Of a DNA stretch of 62,025 nt, positions 26,755 through 35,274 are shown piece after piece. The position numbers and the translations under genes are program-made. The stretch is from Devosia sp. 66-14 (GTDB taxonomy: Bacteria; Pseudomonadota; Alphaproteobacteria; Rhizobiales; Devosiaceae), in assembly GCA_001899085.1 (NCBI GenBank), contig MKVB01000001.1:635117-697141 (forward strand), in the 5' to 3' direction. Under the pieces are notes generated by a model. That model was not told the origin of the DNA, searched no databases, and was given only the letters and a program-made list of their open reading frames with translations. Within the stretch, counting starts at the first letter, position 1, and each line of letters starts with the position of its first letter.

Positions 26755-27942
26755 TCAAAGCCCCACCGCATCCTCGAGATAGTGCCGGCGGATACCGAAG
26801 AAGGCCTTGGCCTCCGCCAGCTTCCTCAGCTGCGAAGCATCCTTGCCGCGCTTCGTCTTCGTCGCGACGATCAGCACGTTCTTGGGCGTGTGCACGTCGG
26901 AGATGAACTCGAACACCTTGGTCGAGTAGCCGAAATGCTCGAGGATCATGGCGCGCATCGCGTCGGTCACCATCTCGGCCTGCCGCTCGACGAAGATGCC
27001 GTGCTTCATCAGGAAATCCAGCGCATTGCCATGGTTCGAGGTCTCGATCTCGCGGCGGATCTGCTTGTGGCAGCACGGCGCGACGACGATCAGCTCCGAA
27101 CCGGCGGCAATCCCCTTGGCGATGGCGTCGTCGGTGGCGGTGTCGCAGGCATGCAGCGCGATCAGCACATCAGCCCCGGCGGAGTCGAAATTATCGATCG
27201 TTCCCTGTTCGAAGCGCAGGTTGTCGACTCCGGTGGCGCGCGCGGTATCGTTGCAGAACGTCACCAGGTCGTCGCGAAACTCGACGCCCACCACCTCGGT
27301 GGCGCGCCCGAGGTTCTGCTTCAGGTAGTCGGCCACTGCAAAGGTCAGGTAGCCCTTGCCGGCGCCCATGTCGACCACCCGGTTCAGCTTGCCCTCGGGA
27401 ATGGCCTTCAGCAGCGGACCGAGGATCTCGACATAGCGGTTGATCTGCCGGAACTTGTCGCCGGCGCCTTTCAGCACCTGCCCGTCGGCCCCGGTGACGC
27501 CGAGCTCGGCGAGCCACCCCCTGCCGGCCGCCGGGATCGGGCGCGCCTTGGCGCGATCATGTGACAATGTGGCCGGGGCCTTGCTGGTCGGCTCGGTCTG
27601 CTTCAACCGCGGCGCTTTGCCCTGGCTGTCGAATTGCAGGTCGAAGCGCGTGGTGAACAGGAAACCCTGCCGAAAATCCTTTTCCAGCAGACGCCGGAGC
27701 TGGCCGATCGCACCCGACGGCGGATGGTTCTGCACGAGATCGCGGGTCTGGTGGTGGAAGGTGAAGCTGAGCTTGAGCTGTTCGCGGATGGTCGCGGGTT
27801 TGATGTCGACGCTCTTCAGCGTCTCGTCGGCGCCGAACGGCAGGCGCAGCGCCAGACGCACGAAGCTGCCATCGGCAACGGCGCTGTCGAGCGCGGCAAG
27901 GAACTGGTCGATCTTGGCAAGGCTGGTATCCATGTCCGGCAT
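26755..27942 (-). CDS. Class I SAM-dependent methyltransferase (Methyltransf_32-like)
   Basis: 395 residues. The C-terminal half has a Rossmann methyltransferase core: RVVDMGAGKGYLTFAVADYL binds SAM, GVEFRDDLV holds the acidic residue for the ribose, then LIALHACDTATDDAI and VVAPCCHKQIRREI. That HACDTATD plus APCCHKQ combination is typical of the group that includes eukaryotic METTL25/GSTCD-type proteins. The N-terminal 140 residues look like a separate substrate-recognition domain. Substrate unknown, perhaps RNA. It lies on the same strand as cckA, 33 bp downstream of it. Confidence 0.82.
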   Translation of the reverse strand: MPDMDTSLAKIDQFLAALDSAVADGSFVRLALRLPFGADETLKSVDIKPATIREQLKLSFTFHHQTRDLVQNHPPSGAIGQLRRLLEKDFRQGFLFTTRFDLQFDSQGKAPRLKQTEPTSKAPATLSHDRAKARPIPAAGRGWLAELGVTGADGQVLKGAGDKFRQINRYVEILGPLLKAIPEGKLNRVVDMGAGKGYLTFAVADYLKQNLGRATEVVGVEFRDDLVTFCNDTARATGVDNLRFEQGTIDNFDSAGADVLIALHACDTATDDAIAKGIAAGSELIVVAPCCHKQIRREIETSNHGNALDFLMKHGIFVERQAEMVTDAMRAMILEHFGYSTKVFEFISDVHTPKNVLIVATKTKRGKDASQLRKLAEAKAFFGIRRHYLEDAVGL

Positions 27943-27975
27943 ATAGGCCTGCCGGAGCCGAAAGGCTACTGCCCG

Positions 27976-30540
27976 CTACTCCGCGCCCTGTTCGATCTTG
28001 CCCAGGACGTCCTTCACCTTGGAGTTGATCTGGTCGAGCGAGTACGGCTTGGGCAGGAACTCGACGCTCTGATTGTCGGCGATGTCCTGCCGGACATTCT
28101 CTTCGGCATAGCCGGAAACGAAGATCACCTTGAGCTCCGGCATATGCTCGCGCACCTTGGTCAAGAGCGTCGGGCCGTCCATTTCCGGCATCACCACGTC
28201 CGAGATCATCAGGTCGATCTTGTAGTCGAGCTCCTCCAGCACATCGAGCGCCTCGTCGCCGCTATCGGCTTCGAACACCTCGTAGCCGGTGGTGCGCAGG
28301 GCCCGGGCCGAGAAGGCTCGCACGCTGTCCTCGTCCTCGACCAGGAGGATGCGCTCATGCCCGGTGAGATCCTTGACCTGCACGACCGCCTGCTTGACCG
28401 GCGCGTCGCTTTCGGTCGGCACGTAGCGCGGCAGGAAGATGCGGAAAGTCGTGCCCTTGCCGACGACCGAGTCGGTGTAGATGAAGCCCGACGACTGCTT
28501 GACGATGCCATACACCGTCGACAGCCCGAGGCCTGTACCCTTGCCGAGTTCCTTGGTGGAGAAGAACGGCTCGAAGATCTTTTCGAGGATTTCCGGCGAC
28601 ATGCCGGTGCCGGTGTCCTCGACCTCGATCAGCACGTAGTCCGCCGGGGGCATCCCGGTATAGCTGAAGCCGGCGGCCTCTCCCTCGGTGACGTTGCGGG
28701 TCCTCAGCGTGATGGCGCCACCATTCGGCATCGCATCGCGCGCGTTGACCACGAGGTTCACCACCACCTGCTCGAGCTGCACCAGGTCGGCCTTCACCGG
28801 CCAGACCGGGTTGGAATGCTCGACGCTGAGGGTGATCTGCTCGCCGATCAGCCGCTTCAGCAGCACCGTCAGGTCGTCGAGATGCCCCGGCACCTCCAGC
28901 ACCTGCGGCCTGAGCGTCTGTCGGCGCGAGAAGGCCAGCAACTGCCGGGTCAGCCCGGCCGCGCGGTTGGCGCTGTTCTTGATCGACATCAGGTCGGCAA
29001 AGCTCGGGTCACCCGGCTTGTGCTTCAAAAGCAGCAGGTCGGCGAAGCCGATAATGGCGGTCAGCACATTGTTGAAATCGTGCGCCACGCCGCCGGCCAG
29101 CTGGCCCACGGCCTGCATCTTCTGGCCCTGGGCGAACTGCGCCTCGAGCTTGCGCTGCTCGCTCATGTCGAGCGCATAGACGTTGATCCGCTCGGCGGCG
29201 CCTTCGGCCTCCTCGGAGCTGGAAACGTAAAGCCGTACCGCATGGTCGCTGCCGCGGGTCAGCGTTGCATCCACCGGCTCGATCTCGGACCGGCTGGCCA
29301 ATGCTGCGTCGATCGCCTTGGCAAAGGCCTCGCGGTTGCCCTCCGCCAGGAGGTCGGCCATCGGCTGCATGTCGATCGACTGCTCGCCGCCGGCCCAATC
29401 GAAGATTCGGCTGAACGGCGCATTGGTGCGGATGATGCGGCCGGATTTGTCGAGCGTCGCGATAGCGAAAGGCGTGTCGTTGAAAAAGCGCGAGAACCGC
29501 ACCTCAGAGGCGCGCAGCGCCTCTTCCTTGTCGGCGCCCTGCCGCCGATCGAGCACCAGCGTGCGGGTCTCGCCCAGTTCGCCATCGGCGAGGCGGGCGG
29601 CGCGATGCATCAGGCGGACCGGGAAACTGGTGCCGTTACGGCGCACCAGGTCGATATCGATGATCTCGGTGCGGATCTCGCCGTCGGAGCGGCCGCGCAT
29701 CAACAGGCTGGCGCCGTCGCCGCGGACGATTTCGCTGAGCCGGATGGCGGTGGATTCGAACTCGGCGAGGTCATAGCCGAGCCAATCGGCGAGGGTCGAG
29801 TTGAGGTACTGCACCCTGCCCTGCGCATCGGCCGAGAAGAAGCCGGCCGGTGCGTGGTCGAGATAGTCGATGGCCCGCTGCAGTTCGAGAAAGGCATTGT
29901 CCTGCCGCTCGCGGTCACGGGTGATGTCCTCGACCGTCCACAGCACCAAGGGCTTTCCGCCCTCGTCGATGGTGGGCAGTGCCCGCACCCCGACCCGATA
30001 CCAGAACGGCTTGGTGGAGCCGCCGACCGAGCCGCCGAGCCCGCCGATGATGCGGATGTCTTCGATGGCCGGGCGTCCATCGCGCGCCGCGCGCGCCAGG
30101 CGATACACCGCCTCGGAGGCTTCCGGCTCGCCGGCGAACAGTCGCGGCACCGACACCGGCACGCCGTCCGTGACCCCGCCGGGAAACTCGCCGTAATGCG
30201 CGTTGACATAGCTGATCTTGCCCTCGCGGTCGGTGACCAGCGCGCCGAACGGCAGGCTGTCGACCACGGCGCGGCTCAGCGTCTGGGTGTCCTCGCTGGC
30301 CGAAAAGCGGAACAGGCCCGCCGCCACGGCGAACAGGCAGAACACCCCGACAACGGCCAGGAGGCCGAGAAATACCAGGATCAGGTCAGCCGGTATGCGG
30401 TCGCCCAGCGTCGCCAGCAGCACCGCGCCCGCAATGAAGAACGCCGCCAGCGCCACCACGCGCCACAGCCCGGCGCTGCTGCGCCCGCGATTCAGCAGCG
30501 GGTTGGGATAGTTATCCTCGTCGAGCGGCAGAGGTGCCAT
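27976..30540 (-). CDS. cckA: Hybrid histidine kinase CckA
   Basis: 854 residues. Cell-cycle kinase that feeds phosphate through ChpT to CtrA and CpdR. Two N-terminal transmembrane helices (about 27-75) are followed by several PAS domains (about 85-460), the HisKA domain with His487 in GGVAHDFNNVL, the HATPase_c domain (N-box NLVVNARDAM, EDTGTGM, KGTGLGLSTVYG) and a receiver domain with Asp781 in MISDVVMPEMDGP. Domain order and the QGQKMQAVGQLAGGVAHDFN motif fit CckA. Its presence links to the CtrA-type boxes found at flagellar promoters in this window. Confidence 0.93.
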   Translation of the reverse strand: MAPLPLDEDNYPNPLLNRGRSSAGLWRVVALAAFFIAGAVLLATLGDRIPADLILVFLGLLAVVGVFCLFAVAAGLFRFSASEDTQTLSRAVVDSLPFGALVTDREGKISYVNAHYGEFPGGVTDGVPVSVPRLFAGEPEASEAVYRLARAARDGRPAIEDIRIIGGLGGSVGGSTKPFWYRVGVRALPTIDEGGKPLVLWTVEDITRDRERQDNAFLELQRAIDYLDHAPAGFFSADAQGRVQYLNSTLADWLGYDLAEFESTAIRLSEIVRGDGASLLMRGRSDGEIRTEIIDIDLVRRNGTSFPVRLMHRAARLADGELGETRTLVLDRRQGADKEEALRASEVRFSRFFNDTPFAIATLDKSGRIIRTNAPFSRIFDWAGGEQSIDMQPMADLLAEGNREAFAKAIDAALASRSEIEPVDATLTRGSDHAVRLYVSSSEEAEGAAERINVYALDMSEQRKLEAQFAQGQKMQAVGQLAGGVAHDFNNVLTAIIGFADLLLLKHKPGDPSFADLMSIKNSANRAAGLTRQLLAFSRRQTLRPQVLEVPGHLDDLTVLLKRLIGEQITLSVEHSNPVWPVKADLVQLEQVVVNLVVNARDAMPNGGAITLRTRNVTEGEAAGFSYTGMPPADYVLIEVEDTGTGMSPEILEKIFEPFFSTKELGKGTGLGLSTVYGIVKQSSGFIYTDSVVGKGTTFRIFLPRYVPTESDAPVKQAVVQVKDLTGHERILLVEDEDSVRAFSARALRTTGYEVFEADSGDEALDVLEELDYKIDLMISDVVMPEMDGPTLLTKVREHMPELKVIFVSGYAEENVRQDIADNQSVEFLPKPYSLDQINSKVKDVLGKIEQGAE

Positions 30541-30940
30541 GCGCAGGTGGTGCCCCGGGGAAAGTCACGCCGAATCGGCCTTCTCAAGGTCTAGCAAAGC
30601 CACAAGTCGGTTGGGTAGCCGCAATGGCGTTATCCCCGTCGGGTGGGGACGATTTGTGAGGGGGCACAGCCCCAGGTCCGCAGGAGTAAGTTGTTGGGAG
30701 CCATTGTGCCCACCACGTCCCCTCTCTTGCGATTTCTAGGACTTAGCAAACGCTAAGCCCAAGAAATCGCTTTCTCCCCCGCAAGGGGGGAGATGAGCGG
30801 TGGCCTCCACCTGCATCGGAGCATCAGTCAGGACTCTCCCCCTTGGCGGGGGAGAAAGCGAAAACTTGGGCTTAGCGCAGCTAAGTCCCTAGTTTTCGCA
30901 AGAGAGGGGTTTGGAGGCATTGCGCCCCGCCAACGCTCCC
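30541..30940. other. cckA-flhB intergenic region, no gene
   Basis: 400 bp between the flhB stop and the cckA start, both on the minus strand. It is mostly a very long palindromic repeat (30718-30909). The part next to cckA (30541-30700) should hold its promoter, but I see no clear -35/-10 pair or TTAA-N7-TTAA box there. Confidence 0.7.
30718..30909. repeat. Long palindromic repeat (family C), about 75-bp arms
   Basis: The left arm, starting CCCCTCTCTTGCGATTTCTA, matches the reverse complement of the right arm, which ends CTAGTTTTCGCAAGAGAGG, over about 75 bp at roughly 90 percent identity. The loop is about 45 nt. Inner parts include CTTTCTCCCCCGC on both sides. A degenerate half-copy is at 13551. 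Confidence 0.85.
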
Positions 30941-32023
30941 CTACCCCGCCGTCCACCCGCGGCTCTGCTTCAGCCGCATCACGAAGCCGATGACTTCGGC
31001 GACCGCCTTGAAGTGCTCGGTCGGAATGGTCTGGTCGATATCGACGCTGGCATAGAGCGCCCGGGCCAGCGGCGGATTCTCGACAATGGGCACGTTGTTC
31101 GCCTTCGCCAGCTCGCGGATGCGGAACGCTATGGCGTCGGCGCCCTTGGCCACGCATTGCGGCGCCGCCATGTCACGATCGTATTTCAGCGCCACCGCGA
31201 AATGGGTCGGGTTGGTGATCACCACCGTCGCCTCGGGCACCGCCGCCATCATGCGCTTGCGGCTGCGCTCCATGCGCACCTGCCGGATGCGCCCTTTGAC
31301 CTTGGGGTCGCCTTCCTGCTGTTTGTACTCGTCGCGGGTCTCCTGGACCGTCATCTTCAGCCGGTTCCACCAGCGGTTGCGCTGATACACGTAGTCGGCG
31401 ATGGCGATGATGGTGACGACGGCCAGCACCGCCCCGAAGATACTGAGGCTCAGGTCCATGAACTCGGCCGCGATCATCCCGGGCTCGAGCTGGATCATCA
31501 TCTCGAGGCTGTCGATCTTCGGCGCCAGCACGAACCACAGCACGGCCGAGACCACCGTGAGCTTGATCAGGCCTTTGCCGAAATTGACCAGCGCCTCGGT
31601 CGAGAACAGCCGCTTGGCGCCGGCGATCGGGTTGATCTTGGAGAATTTCGGCTTGATCGGGTCGAGCGACAGCAGCGGCCGGTGCTGCACCAGGTTGGCG
31701 GCAATGCCGAAGGCGGCGAGGACGATCGACGGCAGCAGCGCGACGAGCAGGATCGAGCCGGTGAGATTGCTCCAGAACGCCGTCAGCGCCTGGCTGCCTA
31801 CTTCGAATTTCTCGGCATTGCCGAGCAGTATCTTCAGTTGTTCGACGAGGCTGGCGCTGGTCGGTCCCGCCATCATGGCGAACACCAGCGTCGAGCCCGA
31901 CAGGATGAACCAGGTGTTGACCTCCTGGCTCTTGACCACATCGCCCTTCTCATGGGCGTCGCGGAGCTTTTTTTCCGAGGGGTCTTCGGTTTTTGATGAC
32001 TGTTCCGGGGCCTCGTCGCTCAC
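30941..32023 (-). CDS. flhB: Flagellar export apparatus switch protein FlhB
   Basis: 360 residues. Inner-membrane component of the flagellar type III export gate that switches substrate specificity from rod/hook to filament. N-terminal KTEDPSEKKLRDAHEKGDV is followed by four transmembrane segments and a cytoplasmic domain with the autocleavage motif NPTH (Asn271), then HFAVALKYDRDM. It is the last gene of the flgB-flgC-fliE-fliQ-fliR-flhB unit, separated from fliR by a 101-bp repeat-like gap. Confidence 0.95.
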   Translation of the reverse strand: MSDEAPEQSSKTEDPSEKKLRDAHEKGDVVKSQEVNTWFILSGSTLVFAMMAGPTSASLVEQLKILLGNAEKFEVGSQALTAFWSNLTGSILLVALLPSIVLAAFGIAANLVQHRPLLSLDPIKPKFSKINPIAGAKRLFSTEALVNFGKGLIKLTVVSAVLWFVLAPKIDSLEMMIQLEPGMIAAEFMDLSLSIFGAVLAVVTIIAIADYVYQRNRWWNRLKMTVQETRDEYKQQEGDPKVKGRIRQVRMERSRKRMMAAVPEATVVITNPTHFAVALKYDRDMAAPQCVAKGADAIAFRIRELAKANNVPIVENPPLARALYASVDIDQTIPTEHFKAVAEVIGFVMRLKQSRGWTAG

Positions 32024-32029
32024 TTACCG

Positions 32030-32124
32030 CATGTCTCCAAAAACGTGGACGCCGGTTTCGGGAGACACGCGGAAAGACAAAGAGCTGAGGCGCCTGGAGC
32101 GCATCTGAAGGACTGCGGCGCGCA
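32030..32124. repeat. Rhizobiales-type dispersed intergenic repeat, probable
   Basis: Fills the gap between fliR and flhB. TGTCTCC and GGAGACA form an inverted pair, followed by GGAAAGACAAAGAGCTGAGG and CTGGAGCGCATCTGAAGGA. I recall very similar wording (ATGTCTCC..GGTTT.GGGAGACATGC, then ACAAAGAG.T..AGCGC) as a common dispersed element of Rhizobiales genomes. Only one copy occurs in this window, so a genome search is needed. Confidence 0.5.
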
Positions 32125-32895
32125 TCAGCGAACGCCGCGCAGCATGGCGAGCACGCCCTCGAAATGCATCAGGTAGAGGCCCATCATCATGCTCAGCAGC
32201 AGCGCCATCAGGATCAGCCCGACGCCGACCGTCGCCGGCATGGCGATGAAGAACACCTGCAACTGCGGCATCAGCCGGCTGAGGATCCCCATCCCCAGGT
32301 TGAACACCAGACCGAACACGATGAACGGCGCCGACATCTGCACCCCGATGACGAAGGCGCCGGCCACCGTGTCGACCACCGTCTGCGCCGCGTCGCCGAA
32401 CATCAGCGGCTCTTTGGGCGTGAAGATCATGTAGCTGTCATGGATCGCCGACAGCGCCACGTGGTGGAGATCGGTGGCAAAGATCAGCGCGATGCCGAGG
32501 AAACTGAGGAACGCGCCGATCAGCGCGCCCTGGACCCCGCCATTGGTCGGGTCGGCCGCCTGCGCCACCGAAAGTCCCGACGACGAGGCGATGATGGCGC
32601 CGGCGGTCTGCGTGCCGGAGACCGCGAGGCGCGCGATGGCGCCGAGGATCAGCCCGACGATCACCTCGTGCAGCACCACCACGACGATCTCGGGCAGGTT
32701 GGTCGGCAGCGCCGGCAGCTGCGGCGAGACGATCGGATAGAGCACGGCGGCGAAAACCAGGGCAAAGCTCAGCCGCATGCGGGCCGGGATCGTGGTCTCA
32801 CCCAGCGCCGGGATCAGCATCAGCATTGCGCCGACACGGGCGAAGATCAGCACATAGAAATAGGCGGTCTCGGGCAGCCAGTTGAGCGAGATCAT
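32125..32895 (-). CDS. fliR: Flagellar biosynthetic protein FliR
   Basis: 256 residues. Export-gate membrane protein that assembles with FliP and FliQ. It has six hydrophobic segments, the early FARVGAMLMLIPALGETTIPAR motif and the AGAIIASSSGLSVAQAADPT region typical of FliR. ATG 32895 lies 2 bp after the fliQ stop. The C-terminus includes the usual very hydrophobic LILMALLLSMMMGLYL. Confidence 0.94.
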   Translation of the reverse strand: MISLNWLPETAYFYVLIFARVGAMLMLIPALGETTIPARMRLSFALVFAAVLYPIVSPQLPALPTNLPEIVVVVLHEVIVGLILGAIARLAVSGTQTAGAIIASSSGLSVAQAADPTNGGVQGALIGAFLSFLGIALIFATDLHHVALSAIHDSYMIFTPKEPLMFGDAAQTVVDTVAGAFVIGVQMSAPFIVFGLVFNLGMGILSRLMPQLQVFFIAMPATVGVGLILMALLLSMMMGLYLMHFEGVLAMLRGVR

Positions 32896-32897
32896 CG

Positions 32898-33164
32898 TCA
32901 GCCGCCGGAAATGATCATGTCGGCGAGCTTGGTCATGTAGCCGCCGAGAATGGCGCCCATGAACGGCAGCGACAGCAGCATGGTGATGAAGATCGCGAGG
33001 ATCTTGGGTACGAACACCAGCGTCATTTCCTGGATCTGCGTCAGCGCCTGGAACAGCGCGATGACCACGCCGACCACCAGCCCGACGATCATCATCGGCG
33101 CGGCGACGAGGATCATTACCCAAATGCCCTCACGGGCCAGATCGAGAACCGCCGCGCCGGTCAT
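32898..33164 (-). CDS. fliQ: Flagellar biosynthetic protein FliQ
   Basis: 88 residues, the normal size. Two transmembrane helices (IWVMILVAAPMMIVGLVVGV; LAIFITMLLSLPFMGAILGG) around the conserved ALFQALTQIQEMTLVFVPKI hairpin. Component of the FliPQR export gate. Start MTGAAVLD at 33164. The 138 bp before it, back to fliE, contain no recognisable promoter. Confidence 0.94.
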   Translation of the reverse strand: MTGAAVLDLAREGIWVMILVAAPMMIVGLVVGVVIALFQALTQIQEMTLVFVPKILAIFITMLLSLPFMGAILGGYMTKLADMIISGG

Positions 33165-33302
33165 GGGCGTGTGTCCTGGCCGGCCACGATGCACGCCTCC
33201 GCACCGGCGTCGATGAGTTGGGCAACGGCAGAGGTGGAGAACAAGTGCATCCAGGAGTGCCCGTCAGTTCGATCTCTGCACGATATCGCGAGTCGCGAAC
33301 CG

Positions 33303-33626
33303 TCAGATCGGCATCCGCATGATTTCCTCATAAGCCGAGATCACCCGGTCGCGGACCGTCACCATGGTATCCATCGCGAGCTCCGTCTGGCTGATGGCGG
33401 TGACCACGTCGACCATGTCGCCGCGGCCGTTGACCATCTCCATCGCCTTTGTGTCGGCGACCTTGCCGCTGTCGACCACGCCCTGCACGGCCTGGCCGAG
33501 CAGTTTGGCGAAGTCCTGCCCGCCGCCCAGCTCGGCGACCTGGTTCAGCTGCGGCTTCTGCGCCTGCCCCAGGAGCTTGGCGGCATTCGAATAGGCTGCG
33601 GTGGCGGCGTTGATTGGCAAGGCCAT
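33303..33626 (-). CDS. fliE: Flagellar hook-basal body protein FliE
   Basis: 107 residues. Adaptor between the MS ring/export gate and the rod. It matches the family in size and in the C-terminal DVVTAISQTELAMDTMVTVRDRVISAYEEIMRMPI (here shown by its landmarks AISQTELAMDTMVTVRD and YEEIMRMPI). It lies between flgC and fliQ, the standard order. Confidence 0.93.
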   Translation of the reverse strand: MALPINAATAAYSNAAKLLGQAQKPQLNQVAELGGGQDFAKLLGQAVQGVVDSGKVADTKAMEMVNGRGDMVDVVTAISQTELAMDTMVTVRDRVISAYEEIMRMPI

Positions 33627-33649
33627 GGTCAGTTCCCGGAGAGGGCGCG

Positions 33650-34063
33650 TCAGCCGCGCAGGAGGTCGAGGGTGGAGCCCAGCATCTGCCGGGTGACGGT
33701 GACGACGTTGAGGTTCGCCTCGTAGCTGCGCTGTGCCTCGCGCATGTCCATCGTCTCGATCAGCGAGTTGACATTGGGATAGCGGACATAGCCGGTGGCG
33801 TCCGCCGCCGGGTGGCCCGGCTCGAAGCGCGAGCTGAAGTCCGACTGATCATAGGCGATGCGGCCGATCTCCACCTTGGTGGCGCCCAGCTCGTTGTCCA
33901 TCACGGCCTTGAAGGTCGGAATCTTGCGCCGATACGGATCCTCGCCGGGAGTCTTGCCGGCCGAATCCGCATTGGCGAGGTTCTCGGCGATCACCCGCAT
34001 GCGGGCGGACTGGGCGTGCAGCCCGGTCGCCGCGATCTTCATGGACGAAAGGAAGTCGTTCAT
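33650..34063 (-). CDS. flgC: Flagellar proximal rod protein FlgC
   Basis: 137 residues. Rod subunit exported through the flagellar system. The N-terminal rod signature MKIAATGLHAQSARMRVIAE is followed by NLANADSAGKTP, and the C-terminus EAQRSYEANLNVVTVTRQML is the paired helix typical of axial proteins. Four bp separate it from the flgB stop. Confidence 0.95.
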   Translation of the reverse strand: MNDFLSSMKIAATGLHAQSARMRVIAENLANADSAGKTPGEDPYRRKIPTFKAVMDNELGATKVEIGRIAYDQSDFSSRFEPGHPAADATGYVRYPNVNSLIETMDMREAQRSYEANLNVVTVTRQMLGSTLDLLRG

Positions 34064-34066
34064 CGC

Positions 34067-34465
34067 TTATGCCTGCTTGCCGAGGGCGGTTTTGATCAGC
34101 TTGACCGAGCGCGTGTAGAGCGCGGTGATCGTCTGGTAGTCCATCTGGTTGCCGGCAACCTTCATCATCTCGTCCTCGAGCGTGACGCCGTTGCCTTCAG
34201 GGGTGATCTCGAAACTGTTCATCGAGCGCGCGCCGAACCCATCTGCATCGGTGCCGGAAATCGCGATATGCCCCGGCTGCGTCGTTACCGTCGCGATCTT
34301 TGCCGTCGACAGGTTCTTCATGTGCTCCTCGAAGCCATAGGCCTTGAGGTCGCGCCCCCGATAACCGGGCGTGTCGGCATTGGCGACATTCTCGGCCAGC
34401 AGCGTCTGCCGGGCCTGGTGCCAGCGCATCTTCTCGCTGATGGCGTCGAGCAGTCCTAGTTTCAT
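34067..34465 (-). CDS. flgB: Flagellar proximal rod protein FlgB
   Basis: 132 residues. First gene of the flgB-flgC-fliE-fliQ-fliR-flhB unit. The N-terminal ARQTLLAENVANADTPGYRG is the classic FlgB motif; the C-terminus QMDYQTITALYTRSVKLIKT forms the second coil. A perfect CtrA-like box lies 56 bp upstream, shared with divergent fliO. Confidence 0.95.
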   Translation of the reverse strand: MKLGLLDAISEKMRWHQARQTLLAENVANADTPGYRGRDLKAYGFEEHMKNLSTAKIATVTTQPGHIAISGTDADGFGARSMNSFEITPEGNGVTLEDEMMKVAGNQMDYQTITALYTRSVKLIKTALGKQA

Positions 34466-34520
34466 GGTGAGGCGGGTCCAGAATCCCCTGAGGAACTGGG
34501 CAAATCCTGCCTAGCAAGCG

Positions 34521-34535
34521 TTAACGAGACATTAA
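34521..34535. promoter_or_regulatory. CtrA box between flgB and fliO
   Basis: Perfect TTAA-N7-TTAA (spacer CGAGACA) followed by CC, in the divergent promoter region of flgB and fliO. This is the full consensus for the cell-cycle regulator CtrA; CckA, its upstream kinase, is encoded 4 kb away. Confidence 0.72.
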
Positions 34536-34656
34536 CCACGCGGCTTCGCACGGCGAGTTGTCTCGCATTTTGCATAATCTGGGCGCATTACTCGGCAAGA
34601 AGTTCCACTGATTTGCGTTCGGATGGCCACCCCGAGCGTCGAGGGAGTGCGCGGCG

Positions 34657-35274
34657 ATGCAGTTCATGACGAGTTTGCTGGGCGAGTCGGCGGGGACCAT
34701 CGTCACCTCGGTGCTGGCATTGGGCATTGTCCTGGTGCTGATCGTCCTGGGCCTGTGGGGGCTGAAACTGCTGACCCGCGGCACCGCCGTGGTCGGTCGC
34801 GGCCGCAACCGGCGGCTCAGCGTCATCGACCACATGCAGGTCGACGCCAAGCGGCAGCTGCTGATCATCCGGCGTGACAATGTCGAGCACCTGATCCTCA
34901 CCGGCGGCCCGCAGGATGTGGTGGTCGAGGCCGGCATCCCGGTCGAGCGCCCGCCGCTGCCGAGCCGCCGCACCGTGGAACAGGAAGTGCCGCCGCCCGC
35001 CGCTCCGACGCTCAGCACCTCCGAAATCGACCGGCTGCGCGAGTTCGTGCGGCCCGGCGCCGCCCGCCGGCCGACCTCGCTGCGCCACACCGGCCTGCTG
35101 CGTCCGGTAAGCACCATGGAGCCCGCCGTCATTCCGATGCCCGCGATGACTGGGGATAACTCCGGCCGCGGCAAAGCCGACTCAGCTACAACGCCCGCAG
35201 GCAAGGACAACGGGCGGACTGCGCTTGGCGCTCAACGCAATCTCGGGGACGAACCCAAGGCGGACACGCACTAG
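34657..35274 (+). CDS. fliO: FliO-like flagellar biosynthesis protein
   Basis: 205 residues. Scaffold that helps FliP assemble. One transmembrane helix (about 14-36, TIVTSVLALGIVLVLIVLGL) is followed by the FliO core RNRRLSVIDHMQVDAKRQLL plus LIIRRDNVEHLILTGGPQDV, then a proline- and alanine-rich disordered tail. The last 50 bp overlap the start of fliP. Sequence conservation in this family is weak; position before fliP supports the call. Confidence 0.87.
   Translation: MQFMTSLLGESAGTIVTSVLALGIVLVLIVLGLWGLKLLTRGTAVVGRGRNRRLSVIDHMQVDAKRQLLIIRRDNVEHLILTGGPQDVVVEAGIPVERPPLPSRRTVEQEVPPPAAPTLSTSEIDRLREFVRPGAARRPTSLRHTGLLRPVSTMEPAVIPMPAMTGDNSGRGKADSATTPAGKDNGRTALGAQRNLGDEPKADTH

Noticed and set aside
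27634-30594. 986-codon open frame on the plus strand
   Set aside because: Lies opposite cckA. Rich in Arg, His, Gly and Leu with no motif; a by-product of high GC.
30539-30739. Short plus-strand frame beside cckA
   Set aside because: Lies in the cckA leader and runs into the family C repeat; no coding features.
32030-32124. Hidden small flagellar gene between fliR and flhB
   Set aside because: The sequence has no frame with a ribosome site and resembles a dispersed repeat instead.
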